Shown here in pieces: positions 49,559 to 57,532 of a stretch of DNA of 64,000 nt. Every line of letters starts with the position of its first letter. The first letter of the stretch is position 1. Under the pieces are notes generated by a model that saw nothing but the letters and a program-made list of their open reading frames with translations, was not told where the DNA came from and did no database searches. This stretch comes from Sphingopyxis sp. (lineage in GTDB: Bacteria > Pseudomonadota > Alphaproteobacteria > Sphingomonadales > Sphingomonadaceae), in the NCBI RefSeq assembly GCF_016793825.1, contig NZ_JAEULM010000017.1, positions 1 to 64,000 on the forward strand. The letters are read 5' to 3'. Made by a program: the position numbers and the translations under genes.

Positions 49559-50929
49559 TCAGGTGTGGCTGGGCGCCCGCGTCCTGCCGGCCGGCGCCGC
49601 TCCCGTGGCGTGCCCCGCCTTGCTGCGCAGGAGGATCCACGGAACATGGCTTTCGTCGAAGCGCACGCGGCTGTCGCGATCGAAAAGCGGCGGCATATGG
49701 TCGCCGACGATCAGGATGTCGGTCGGCGGCAGCGCGGGATCCATCGCCATCGCGTCGAGCGCCGCGGCCAGTTGATGATGAACCGAGAACAGGCGGCAAA
49801 GCTGCTGGTTCTCGGCGCTCCATTCGGCAGGTCCAAGACGGCAGCCGATCGTACCCAGCGTCTGGTCCTCGACCACCGGCACATGCGAATTGAGCGTCAG
49901 CCAGTAGATCATCTGCGGTTCGGTGGCGTTTGCGAGCCGCCGGGCGATCAAGGCCGGTACATCCTTGTCGCAGGCTCCGGGAAACATGCCGCCACAGGGT
50001 CGCGCGCCATCCTTGATCAGGTCGGACGCAAACTCGATCCGGTCGAAATGGAGCTTGGGATACCAATGGGTGCGGTCGAAGAACTCGCCGGTAAAGCTGT
50101 GCATCGCCGTCGTCTTGTAACCGGCCTTGCGATACCGGCCGGGCAGGCAGTCCGACTTTGCGAAATCGAAGTTCATGTAGAGGCCCCACACCCCGCACAG
50201 CTCGCGGATTTCGGCGTTTGTCGTCGAGCCGTAATAGGGGACGCTGCCCTGTGAGACGTCGTACCGCGTTCGCCAACCGGGCCGGTTCCAGTCGGCGTCG
50301 AACAGGGCCTTTTCGACCCGGCTCGTCGGTCGTCCCAGTGCCTCGACCACGATGATGACGACATTGCGTTTTCCGGCGGCCGGTTCCTCCAGACCCGCCA
50401 TGGTCGTCGCGGCGTGAAAGGGCTCTCCTGCTGCGGGAACCGCATGGTAGCTGTCCTTGGTGGAACGGGCGGCGACATCGTCGATCATGCTCATCGCATA
50501 GATCGACGAAATAGCGACCAGCATCGACAGCAAGGATGGAAAACGCTGGACGCGAGGCGCGTGACGGAGAGTGATCAGCACCACGCCGAGGAATAAAAGT
50601 CCCCCCAGCAGATAGATGGACACCAGCCAGGGGCGCACTTCGACCGCAAATTCGGGCAGATACTGGATAGCCCATATCGGCAGGTTGAAGGTGAGGCAGA
50701 TGTAGTAGGACATCATGGTCCCCATCATGCCGAGCAGCAAGGTCTGCTTCACCCGCTTCCAGGGAAGCTGCGACACCAGAAGACCAGAAAAACCGAACAG
50801 CTTGAGGACGTTGGTCATCGACGGGCCGCCGAGGGGCCATGTCAGGATGATGATCAGATTTGGGATCACCAGCCAGTACAACGCCCATCGCCACGGTATC
50901 GACCGTTCGAGAAATGCTCCGATTTGCAA
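49559..50929 (-). CDS. Membrane-bound sulfatase-like (LTA synthase/phosphoethanolamine transferase-type) protein
   Basis: 456 residues: four or five membrane helices in the first 170 residues, then a periplasmic alkaline-phosphatase-fold domain. Metal and nucleophile region: 'VVIIVVEALGRP' (first metal Glu), 'PYYGSTTNAEIRELCG' (nucleophile Thr in the GxT-x-E context of LTA synthase-like enzymes) and 'ILIVGDHMPP' (Asp-His pair). It probably transfers a phospho-head group from a lipid to an envelope glycan. A TTG start at 50929 has GGAGGGG upstream. Confidence 0.82.
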   Translation of the reverse strand: MQIGAFLERSIPWRWALYWLVIPNLIIILTWPLGGPSMTNVLKLFGFSGLLVSQLPWKRVKQTLLLGMMGTMMSYYICLTFNLPIWAIQYLPEFAVEVRPWLVSIYLLGGLLFLGVVLITLRHAPRVQRFPSLLSMLVAISSIYAMSMIDDVAARSTKDSYHAVPAAGEPFHAATTMAGLEEPAAGKRNVVIIVVEALGRPTSRVEKALFDADWNRPGWRTRYDVSQGSVPYYGSTTNAEIRELCGVWGLYMNFDFAKSDCLPGRYRKAGYKTTAMHSFTGEFFDRTHWYPKLHFDRIEFASDLIKDGARPCGGMFPGACDKDVPALIARRLANATEPQMIYWLTLNSHVPVVEDQTLGTIGCRLGPAEWSAENQQLCRLFSVHHQLAAALDAMAMDPALPPTDILIVGDHMPPLFDRDSRVRFDESHVPWILLRSKAGHATGAAPAGRTRAPSHT

Positions 50930-51035
50930 AACGAACCCCTCCGCTTCAAGGCCGACCTTAAGCAGTTTTGGTTAGCAGACGGTAAAGGGCGTCATCGGAT
51001 GTTGGCGCGGGGCTTATACGGGTGGCGCCCGTGGG

Positions 51036-51512
51036 TCAGGCGAGGTCCTGTCTCGCCCGCTCGCGAAGCGGTCGGTCGGCGAGCGCCTTCAGCGACCTCA
51101 GAATCGCGCTGTGGACATCGCCGACTTCGTCGAACAGCCGTTTGTACACGATCCCGATATCGGCGCTGTAGGTGTCGAGCCTCGCAAGCTGTGCGAGCCC
51201 TTCTTCGGTCAGGCGGAACAGCTTGCGGCGCGCATCGGCAGGATCGGGGCGCTGATCGATGAGGTTCAGCCGCAGAAGCGCCGGACATTTTTGCAGGACA
51301 AGCTGGTGCGATTGACCGAGGGCGCGCGCCAGTTCGGCTGCGGATGCTTCCCCCGCCTGTCCCAGCGCAGTGAGAAGCGAGCAGGATCGCACGGGGACGA
51401 TAATGCCCGATGCGGCGAACAGATCGCGCGTCTGCTCCTCGATCGTCTGGCTCAGCAATTCGCTGAGCCGGCCGAGGAAGGAGATGTCGTTAAGGTCAGT
51501 CGAGGCGGGCAT
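51036..51512 (-). CDS. MarR-family transcriptional regulator
   Basis: About 158 residues. Winged helix: 'LLTALGQAGEASAAELARALGQSHQLVLQKCPALLRLNLIDQRPDPADARRKLFRLTEEGLAQL', with the wing 'DPADARRKLFRLT'. Its start lies within the 3' end of the S41 peptidase gene (overlap 17 bases; 35 if ATG 51530 is used), so the two are an operon. The palindrome upstream of that operon is the natural candidate operator. Ligand unknown. Confidence 0.88.
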   Translation of the reverse strand: MPASTDLNDISFLGRLSELLSQTIEEQTRDLFAASGIIVPVRSCSLLTALGQAGEASAAELARALGQSHQLVLQKCPALLRLNLIDQRPDPADARRKLFRLTEEGLAQLARLDTYSADIGIVYKRLFDEVGDVHSAILRSLKALADRPLRERARQDLA

Positions 51513-52827
51513 AGGTCTGGCTGGTTCCATCGCGGTTTATGCGTTCGAGGGCGATGATCCTGCCCGCCTTTCGCGCGAGGCGAAAGCGGAAGTCGTCGAT
51601 CCCTTCGATCGCCAGCAGATCGGCGCCGAGCGGTTCCAGTCGCAGGCGGAACCTCTCGCGCCAGGTGTAGACGAGCTTGCCGTCCGCGACGTCGATCCGG
51701 CGCCCTTCATAGCGCCCGGCAATGGCCTTCATGCGATCGGGTGGGAGAGTGACGGGGGCGGCGCGGGCCGACAGCAGGGGGGCCAGCCAGTCGGCATCGG
51801 CCTGTCGGGCCGGATCCGATCTGGCGAGATCGGCGAGTGCCAGGCGGTGCGCGAAGAGCAGGGCGTCGGCGGACGCAACCTCATGGTCGGGTTTCACGCC
51901 CTGTCCTTCGAAATCGCCGTGATCGACGGGGTCGCGTATCTGGCCGATCGGCACCTGCACGAAGAAATCGCGCCCCACCGGCTTGCGGTCGACGGGATGC
52001 GCCCCACCCGCCGTGCGTTCGCCGATCAGCGTCGCGCGGCCAAGTTTATGGAGCGAATAGGCGAACCATTCGGCAGCGGAGAAGGAGGTTGAGCCGGTGA
52101 GGACATAGACGGGTTTGCCGGTCAGCCGTTTCGCCGGAAGCGCGGGCAACACCCATTGTCCGCGCTCGACCCGGCGGCCATCCTCGACATAATAATAATC
52201 GAACAGTTCCTGGTCCTTGTCGCCGCGAAACAACTGGCTTGCCAGAAGCTGCGCCATCTCCAGCGTTCCGCCATTGTTGTAGCGTAGGTCGTAGATGACC
52301 GCGTCGCTGTTCTCGATGAAGCGCATCGCGGCGGCAGCGGCGTCATAGCCAAGCTCCGGATCGGCAAAGTGAGACAGGCCGACATAGGCAATATTCCCGT
52401 CGAGCCGGCGGAGTTCGCTGAAGCCGAAATTGTCACGCTCCTCGGCGCGCCGTTCCTTGTCGCGGGTCGCGGCCGCGCGTGCGGGGTCGGCCTTGGCGGC
52501 ATGATCGGCCGCAAATTCGGGGTCGACGCCGACAAAGAAATGAAGGTCGTTGCTGGCCGCGACCACATCGGCGGACAAGGCCTGCGCGAGCGCCTCCTTG
52601 TCGGCGGCATCGTCATAGTCCCCCTTGTCCAGATGCGCGCGCAGCGCAGCGGCGATGTTCCTCGCCTTGTCGGGGAACACATAATTCGCCTCGATCGTCT
52701 GGCTCAGCTGATCGACGATCGCGCGCTTGTCTTCGGCGGTCAGCGGTGCGGCGCCGCCGGCTGCGACGCACGAAAGCCAGGCGGCTGCGACGAGGAGGAT
52801 CGATCCGGGGCGGTGGTAGCGTGGCAT
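51496..52827 (-). CDS. S41-family peptidase with C-terminal accessory domain
   Basis: 443 residues. Signal peptide (cleavage after AGGAA near 26); N-terminal helical 'AIVDQLSQTIEANYVFPDKARNIAAALRAHL'; protease core 'VIYDLRYNNGGTLEMA', nucleophile region 'TGSTSFSAAEWFAYSL' and 'ATLIGERTAGGAHP'; a C-terminal beta domain (about 350-443, 'IAGRYEGRRIDVADGKLVYTW') like those of secreted beta-lactamase-like proteins. ATG 52827 is preferred over GTG 52836 because AGGTG lies eight bases upstream. Followed by the overlapping MarR gene. Confidence 0.88.
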   Translation of the reverse strand: MPRYHRPGSILLVAAAWLSCVAAGGAAPLTAEDKRAIVDQLSQTIEANYVFPDKARNIAAALRAHLDKGDYDDAADKEALAQALSADVVAASNDLHFFVGVDPEFAADHAAKADPARAAATRDKERRAEERDNFGFSELRRLDGNIAYVGLSHFADPELGYDAAAAAMRFIENSDAVIYDLRYNNGGTLEMAQLLASQLFRGDKDQELFDYYYVEDGRRVERGQWVLPALPAKRLTGKPVYVLTGSTSFSAAEWFAYSLHKLGRATLIGERTAGGAHPVDRKPVGRDFFVQVPIGQIRDPVDHGDFEGQGVKPDHEVASADALLFAHRLALADLARSDPARQADADWLAPLLSARAAPVTLPPDRMKAIAGRYEGRRIDVADGKLVYTWRERFRLRLEPLGADLLAIEGIDDFRFRLARKAGRIIALERINRDGTSQTYARLD

Positions 52828-52847
52828 GATTTTCACCTGCGGTCTTA

Positions 52848-52879
52848 ATATACAATATATTGCGCAATATATTGTATAT
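52848..52879. promoter_or_regulatory. 32-base perfect palindrome, candidate MarR operator
   Basis: A fully symmetric AT-rich element (half-site ATATACAATATATTGC). It contains two copies of the self-palindrome CAATATATTG (52853-52862 and 52865-52874), 12 bases apart, so two repressor dimers could bind about one helical turn apart. It lies 21 bases before the S41-marR start codon, where it would cover the promoter. Confidence 0.8.
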
Positions 52880-52929
52880 CGGCGTGGCGCAAGATCGATT
52901 CTGCCGTTCGGTTCGCGAAATCCGATACT

Positions 52930-53265
52930 CTAGCGCGCGACGGCGCGAATATTCTGCCGTTCGACCCAGCCGTTCGCGCAGGTCGAGGCAACGCGGCCGT
53001 CGAGACCGTTCGCGGTGCCCTGACACGAATAGCGGCCGCTGCGATAATGGACCCAAAGCCAGCGGGGGTTTTCGCCGCAGACATAAATGACCGAGCCGGC
53101 CTTCAGCTTGCCGGTCTTTCGCGCGGCGCGCGACGGAGTGCGATAGACCGAAACCTCGGCATCGCGTGGACCGCCCGCGACGATCGCATAGGGGCAGGTC
53201 GCCGCAACGGCGGGCGCCGGGCTTTGCAGCATGATCGCCAGCACGGCGCTTGTCATCGTCAGCAT
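52930..53265 (-). CDS. Secreted SH3-like protein
   Basis: 111 residues. Signal peptide (cleavage after VAA near 22); mature part 'AEVSVYRTPSRAARKTGKLKAGSVIYVCGENPRWLWVHYRSG' is a bacterial SH3-like fold, with four cysteines probably in disulfides. Such domains often bind cell-wall peptides. AAGGA precedes ATG 53265. Confidence 0.75.
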   Translation of the reverse strand: MLTMTSAVLAIMLQSPAPAVAATCPYAIVAGGPRDAEVSVYRTPSRAARKTGKLKAGSVIYVCGENPRWLWVHYRSGRYSCQGTANGLDGRVASTCANGWVERQNIRAVAR

Positions 53266-53307
53266 ATCAGTCCTTCCCGTGCGGCGGCGATGCGCGCTTG
53301 TGGCACA

Positions 53308-54048
53308 TCAGTCTATGTCTTCGGTTAACGCCTGGACGATCGCGGCAACCGATGTCGGTGCATAGGCGAACCCCATATGCCCGCAATCGACCTCGACCTG
53401 CCGGTCGCTTTCATGGCTTTGGCCGCGCGCGCTGTTCACCGCGACGACGCCGTCATGTTTTGACCACAGCGCGAAGGTCGGCATTGACGGGCGCGGCGCG
53501 GGGTGAAAGTCGAGCGGCGGATTGTCGACGGGGTGCCGCGCGATCAGATGATAAAGGCGCCACGCGCGATTGGCGCGGCGGCTGCCCGAAAAGGGCGAAC
53601 CGAGCGTCACCACGCGGGCGACCTTGCCCGGATGATGCTTTGCGTATTCGCGCGCGTAGATGCCCCCGAGGCTCCAGCCGACGAGCGCGGGCGCATGGCC
53701 GGTGCGGTCGATGATCCACTGCACGCGGCCATCGATCCGATCGATGATATCGGCGGTCGCGCCACGATTGAAGCCGAGGCCCCAGGCGTAACAGCGGAAT
53801 CCCGAGCGGCGGAGGTCGGCGCGCAGGGCCTTCGTCGCCCAGTCGCCCGACAGGAAGCCGGGAAGCACCATGACCGGCGGATGTGCGCTGTCGGGATTGG
53901 GTTCGGGCGGCATCGCGCGGATGCGGCCGGCCATCGCGCGCGCGAGCGCCCCGATCTCGCGCCACAACAACGAGAGCGGCGGCGGTGCGTCCGGATCGGG
54001 TATGCGCGCCGGCCATTCGGCCCGCCGGGCGAGGAAGCCGCGGATCAT
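53308..54048 (-). CDS. Alpha/beta hydrolase, lipase-like
   Basis: 246 residues. 'VMVLPGFLSGDW' (oxyanion region), nucleophile elbow 'LVGWSLGGIYAREYAKHHPGKV' (G-W-S-L-G), 'SKHDGVV' (acid) and 'CGHMGF' (His). The PGRP-like/PGAP1-like start resembles lipases acting on acyl esters. No signal peptide. Substrate unknown. Confidence 0.88.
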   Translation of the reverse strand: MIRGFLARRAEWPARIPDPDAPPPLSLLWREIGALARAMAGRIRAMPPEPNPDSAHPPVMVLPGFLSGDWATKALRADLRRSGFRCYAWGLGFNRGATADIIDRIDGRVQWIIDRTGHAPALVGWSLGGIYAREYAKHHPGKVARVVTLGSPFSGSRRANRAWRLYHLIARHPVDNPPLDFHPAPRPSMPTFALWSKHDGVVAVNSARGQSHESDRQVEVDCGHMGFAYAPTSVAAIVQALTEDID

Positions 54049-54078
54049 GAAAGGGTCAGCCCCATAAACGTCCCGACC

Positions 54079-55254
54079 CTAGCCCTTCGGTACGAGCTTC
54101 AGCAGCTTGCCGCCCGCGCCATCGGTGAGCAGCCAGACGGTGCCGTCCTCGCGTACTTCCACCTCGCGGATGCGCTGGCCGAAATCCCAGCGATCCGCCT
54201 TGTGCAAGGTGTCGCCGTCGATGGCCATGCGGATGAGCCCCTGGCCCGAGAGCGCGCCCATCAGCAGGCTGTTCTTCCAGCCGGGATAGGCATCGCCGCC
54301 GTACCAGACGAGTCCGGCGGGCGAAACCGAGGGGTTCCACCACAGTTTCGGCGCGGCGAATTCGGGGCGGGTCGGGTGGTCCGGGATATCCCGGCCGTCA
54401 TAATGGTCGCCGTTCGACACGATCGGGTAGCCATAATTGGCCTTTGGTGCGACGAGATTGACCTCGTCGCCGCCCTTCGGCCCCATTTCCTGCTGCCAGA
54501 GCCGGCCACCGCCATCGAAGGCGAGGCCGAGGATGTTGCGGTGTCCGAGCGACCAGATTTGTGCAGTGACGCCGCCTTGCGACGCAAAGGGATTGTCGGC
54601 GGGGATGCTGCCGTCGGGTTTCAGGCGAAGGACTTTGCCCAGATTGGCCTTCATGTCCTGCGCGGGGTCGAACTTCTGCCGCTCGCCCGATCCGATGAAG
54701 AGATACTGGCCGTCGGGCGAGAAGGCGAGGCGGTGCGAGAAATGGCCGCGCCCGGGGACCTTGGGGTCCTGTTTCCAGATCGTCTGCAGGCCTTCGATCC
54801 GCGGGCTGGCGCCATTCACGAATCTGGCCTTGCCGACGACGGCGCCGAAGGTATCGCCGCTGCCGGCTTCGACCCAGCTCAGGTAGATCGTGCCGCTGGT
54901 CGCGAAATCGGGCGCCAGGATCACGTCGCCGAAGCCGCCTTGACCGCCATAGGCAACCGCGGGAACGCCCGCGACATCGAGCGTCGGGCTGTCTTCTCGC
55001 CACAGTTTGAGCTTGCCCGCTCGTTCGGTGACCAGCGCCTGCCTGCCGCCCGGCAGAAAGGTCATCGCCCATGGCTCGTTGAAGCTTGCGATCTCCCGCA
55101 CGGTGAACGGAGCGCTGGCGAGCGGGGCGGCGGGCTGGGCGCCCGAGGCGTCCAATCCGGCACCATCGGTGGGCGCCGCGCCGCTGGGCGAACCGGCCGA
55201 ACAGGCGGCAACGATCATCGCCGTCGACAGGGCGAGGGTTGGTATCTTTCTCAT
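54079..55254 (-). CDS. PQQ-dependent sugar dehydrogenase-like lipoprotein (YliI/Asd type)
   Basis: 391 residues. Lipobox A-A-C at the end of the signal peptide (C18). Six-bladed propeller of soluble aldose sugar dehydrogenases: 'FNEPWAMTFLPGGRQALVTERAGKLKLW', 'GGQGGFGDVILAPDF', 'GRGHFSHRLAFSPDGQYLFIGSGER', 'LGHRNILGLAFDGGGRLWQQEMGPKGGDEVN' and 'PSVSPAGLVWYGGDAYPGWKNSLLMGAL'. Oxidises sugars in the periplasm with PQQ, assuming the cofactor is available; no pqq genes are in the window. ATG 55254 is chosen from the signal peptide. Confidence 0.9.
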   Translation of the reverse strand: MRKIPTLALSTAMIVAACSAGSPSGAAPTDGAGLDASGAQPAAPLASAPFTVREIASFNEPWAMTFLPGGRQALVTERAGKLKLWREDSPTLDVAGVPAVAYGGQGGFGDVILAPDFATSGTIYLSWVEAGSGDTFGAVVGKARFVNGASPRIEGLQTIWKQDPKVPGRGHFSHRLAFSPDGQYLFIGSGERQKFDPAQDMKANLGKVLRLKPDGSIPADNPFASQGGVTAQIWSLGHRNILGLAFDGGGRLWQQEMGPKGGDEVNLVAPKANYGYPIVSNGDHYDGRDIPDHPTRPEFAAPKLWWNPSVSPAGLVWYGGDAYPGWKNSLLMGALSGQGLIRMAIDGDTLHKADRWDFGQRIREVEVREDGTVWLLTDGAGGKLLKLVPKG

Positions 55255-55324
55255 TGGAAGCTCGCTTTGCTGGGGGGAATACCGATCATACTGACAACCC
55301 CTCTCGGCAAAGTCGAGAGGGCGA

Positions 55325-55975
55325 TCAATGGTCGGGCGCCTCGCGGCGGGCCGTGATTTCCTCGACGCTGTCCATGATCGCGTCGATCGCTTCGCTGGCG
55401 GGTGGGGCGTCGGCGCGTTTCTGGACAAACTGGCCGCTGTTCATGATCTCTTCCAGCGCGGCGCGCGCGCGAGAGACGCGGCTTTTCATGGTGCCGAGGG
55501 CGCAGTCGCAGATGTTAGCGGCTTCTTCGTAGGAAAGGCCACCGGCGCCAACAAGAATCAGGGCTTCGCGCTGGTCCTGCGGCAGTTCCATCAGCGCACG
55601 CTGGAGGTCGGCCATCTCGCCGCTTTCTTCCTGCGACGCCGGGGTCGAGAGCGTGCGTTCGACCGTCACTTCGTCATATTCGCCGTGAAACTTGTTGCGG
55701 CGCATCTGCGACAGGAACGTGTTGCGCAGGATGACGAATGTCCACGCCTTGATAGACGTGCCGCGTTCGAAGCGGTCGCGCGACGCCCATGCCTTGACCA
55801 TCGTGTCCTGCGTCAGGTCGTCGGCGAGATCGGGGTTACCCGACAGGCTGCGGCCATAGGCGCGCAGATGGGGGATGACGCCCGCCAGCAGCGCCTTGAA
55901 CTCGTCGTCCGGCAAGGCTTTGTCCGATCGAATCTGTTCGGCCTGCGACCGCGGCGCAGCTTGGGTATCCGCCAT
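55325..55975 (-). CDS. ecfG: EcfG-family general stress response sigma factor
   Basis: 216 residues. ECF sigma factor of the EcfG group: region 2 'LLAGVIPHLRAYGRSLSGNPDLADDLTQDTMVKAW', 'KAWTFVILRNTFLSQMRRNKFHGEYDE', region 4 'ALMELPQDQREALILVGAGGLSYEEAANICDCALGTMKSRVSRARAAL'. It directs transcription of the alphaproteobacterial general stress regulon and is held by NepR until PhyR is phosphorylated. Its ATG overlaps the nepR stop by one base (TAATG), so the two are translationally coupled. Confidence 0.95.
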   Translation of the reverse strand: MADTQAAPRSQAEQIRSDKALPDDEFKALLAGVIPHLRAYGRSLSGNPDLADDLTQDTMVKAWASRDRFERGTSIKAWTFVILRNTFLSQMRRNKFHGEYDEVTVERTLSTPASQEESGEMADLQRALMELPQDQREALILVGAGGLSYEEAANICDCALGTMKSRVSRARAALEEIMNSGQFVQKRADAPPASEAIDAIMDSVEEITARREAPDH

Positions 55976-56241
55976 TATTGCTTCGGGCTTTTCGATGGCG
56001 TCTTCCGGTCGAGTTCCGACAAGAGGTCGAGCATGGTGTCGGGAAGCTGTTCCGCGACGATATTGCCATAGATCATGCGCAGCTTCGCACTCACGGGTTC
56101 GGGCGACTGACGCCCGGTCAGCGTCCGGTGCCACTGGTCGCTGCCGGTGCCGGGAAAGGTTCCCTGCCGCCGCCGAGCGCCATCGCTTTCGGCGAAGGGC
56201 CGATCCTTTCCGTTGAGCCTGTTGTTGCCGTGCGTAGCCAT
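55975..56241 (-). CDS. nepR: NepR anti-sigma factor
   Basis: 88 residues. The NepR core is unmistakable: 'LRMIYGNIVAEQLPDTMLDLLSELDRK', the two helices that bind EcfG and, when released, PhyR. The N terminus is disordered and charged, as usual for the family. Overlaps ecfG. An EcfG-type promoter (GGAAC-N16-CGTT) lies just upstream, so it is autoregulated, with little or no 5' leader. Confidence 0.93.
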   Translation of the reverse strand: MATHGNNRLNGKDRPFAESDGARRRQGTFPGTGSDQWHRTLTGRQSPEPVSAKLRMIYGNIVAEQLPDTMLDLLSELDRKTPSKSPKQ

Positions 56242-56250
56242 GTCCTGAGC

Positions 56251-56275
56251 AACGAGGAAAGACGGCTGCGGTTCC
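56251..56275 (-). promoter_or_regulatory. EcfG-type promoter of nepR-ecfG
   Basis: On the minus strand GGAAC (56275-56271), 16 bases, CGTT (56254-56251), a perfect match to the alphaproteobacterial EcfG consensus. CGTT ends ten bases before the nepR ATG, so the transcript begins a few bases before or at the start codon. Confidence 0.85.
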
Positions 56276-56414
56276 ACGGCTCATCGCTTTTTGCGCGGAA
56301 TGCGTTGCCAAGAAACCACAGTCTTCCTAACCTGATCCCGGCGCGGACCGTCCGGCACGCGGCGAGGGGTCTGGGAGATGTCCGCCGCAAGGTGGAGCCG
56401 GGAGGGCGTGCCAC

Positions 56415-56819
56415 TTGCTGTCCGTCATCTATGTCAGTGTCGCCGACCCGCTGATCCGCGACGAGGATATCGCCGCGATCCTGCTTGCCGCGCGGCGGAA
56501 CAATCGACGCGACGACCTGACCGGCGCGTTGATCTATAACGGCCATAATTTCATGCAATTGCTGGAGGGGCCGGCGAAGAAGATCGAAGCTTGCCTCGAT
56601 GCGATCCGCCGCGACCCGCGGCACAGCGGCATGACCGAAGTGCGCCGGCGTAACGTCGAGACGCGCGACTTCGCCGATTGGTCGATGCTGTATAACCCCG
56701 ATTTCGACGGCCACGCCGAGGATCTGGCGCGGCTTGCCGCCGACGGGCGGATCGACGCGCAGGACGAACGGATGATCGGCAATTTCATCGCCCTTGGCCG
56801 GCACCGTCCTTCCCGCTGA
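56415..56819 (+). CDS. BLUF-domain blue-light receptor
   Basis: 134 residues, a stand-alone BLUF domain (sensor of blue light using FAD). The flavin-binding network is complete: Y6 (in VIYVS), N30 (in RRNNRRD), Q48 (in NFMQLLEG), and W89/M91 (in DFADWSML). No effector domain is fused, so it must act on a partner. It lies between nepR-ecfG and a second ecfG, and 132 bases before the latter on the same strand. A TTG start has GGAGGGCG upstream. Confidence 0.93.
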   Translation: MLSVIYVSVADPLIRDEDIAAILLAARRNNRRDDLTGALIYNGHNFMQLLEGPAKKIEACLDAIRRDPRHSGMTEVRRRNVETRDFADWSMLYNPDFDGHAEDLARLAADGRIDAQDERMIGNFIALGRHRPSR

Positions 56820-56952
56820 TCCGGCCGGCGCTTGCATTGAGATTTCAAGGCGCTAAGCCTGATGTAAGCTTATCGTCCGACGCCGCAGCAAAGGCATATT
56901 TATCAGCGAAGACACACCTCAACCGCTCGACGATGCCAGCTTCAAGCAGGAA

Positions 56953-57516
56953 TTGGCGACGATGCTCCCGCACCTGCGCGCGTTCGGGCGCAGCCTTACG
57001 GGCAATGCCGATCTGGCCGACGATCTGGTCCAGGAAACGATGTTGAAGGCCTGGAAGGCGCGCGCGAGCTATATTCCCGGCCCGGCGAGCATGAAAAGCT
57101 GGGCGTTCGTTATCTTGCGCAACTGCTTCCTGTCGCAGATGCGGCGCAAGAAGTTTACCGCCGAATATGACGAACTCGCCGCCGAGCGGCTGCTCGTCGC
57201 GCCCGACGACCAGACCGACAGCCTGCACCTCGCCGATGTCCAGCGCGCGCTGCTGATGCTGCCCGTCGACCAGCGCGAGGCGTTGATCCTGATCGGCGCG
57301 GGGCAGCTTTCCTATGAAGAGGGCGCCGAGATTTGCGGCTGCGCCGTCGGCACGATGAAAAGCCGCGTGTCGCGTGCGCGGGCGGCGCTGCATGCGATCC
57401 TCGACGGCAGCGACATGCCGCTGCGGAGCACCGACCCGCTGGCGCCGAGCGATGCGTTCGCGTCGATCATGGGCAATGTCGATCGGCTGACCGGCGGCGG
57501 GCCTTCGCCCGACTGA
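56953..57516 (+). CDS. Second EcfG-family sigma factor
   Basis: At least 187 residues and clearly paralogous to the 55325-55975 gene across its length: 'LPHLRAFGRSLTGNADLADDLVQETMLKAWKAR', 'WAFVILRNCFLSQMRRKKFTAEYDEL', 'LLMLPVDQREALILIGAGQLSYEEGAEICGCAVGTMKSRVSRARAAL'. Similarity continues upstream of the first conventional start (TTG 56953): DASFKQELATM aligns with DDEFKALLAGV, and the frame is open from 56863. An ATC at 56902, seven bases after AAAGG, would give a better length. No nepR gene is next to it. Confidence 0.88.
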   Translation: MATMLPHLRAFGRSLTGNADLADDLVQETMLKAWKARASYIPGPASMKSWAFVILRNCFLSQMRRKKFTAEYDELAAERLLVAPDDQTDSLHLADVQRALLMLPVDQREALILIGAGQLSYEEGAEICGCAVGTMKSRVSRARAALHAILDGSDMPLRSTDPLAPSDAFASIMGNVDRLTGGGPSPD

Positions 57517-57532
57517 CGGAGTCCGGCCCCGT

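Noticed and set aside
53503-55356. 617-codon frame opposite the hydrolase and PQQ-type dehydrogenase genes
   Set aside because: Spans two real genes on the other strand and has no domain.
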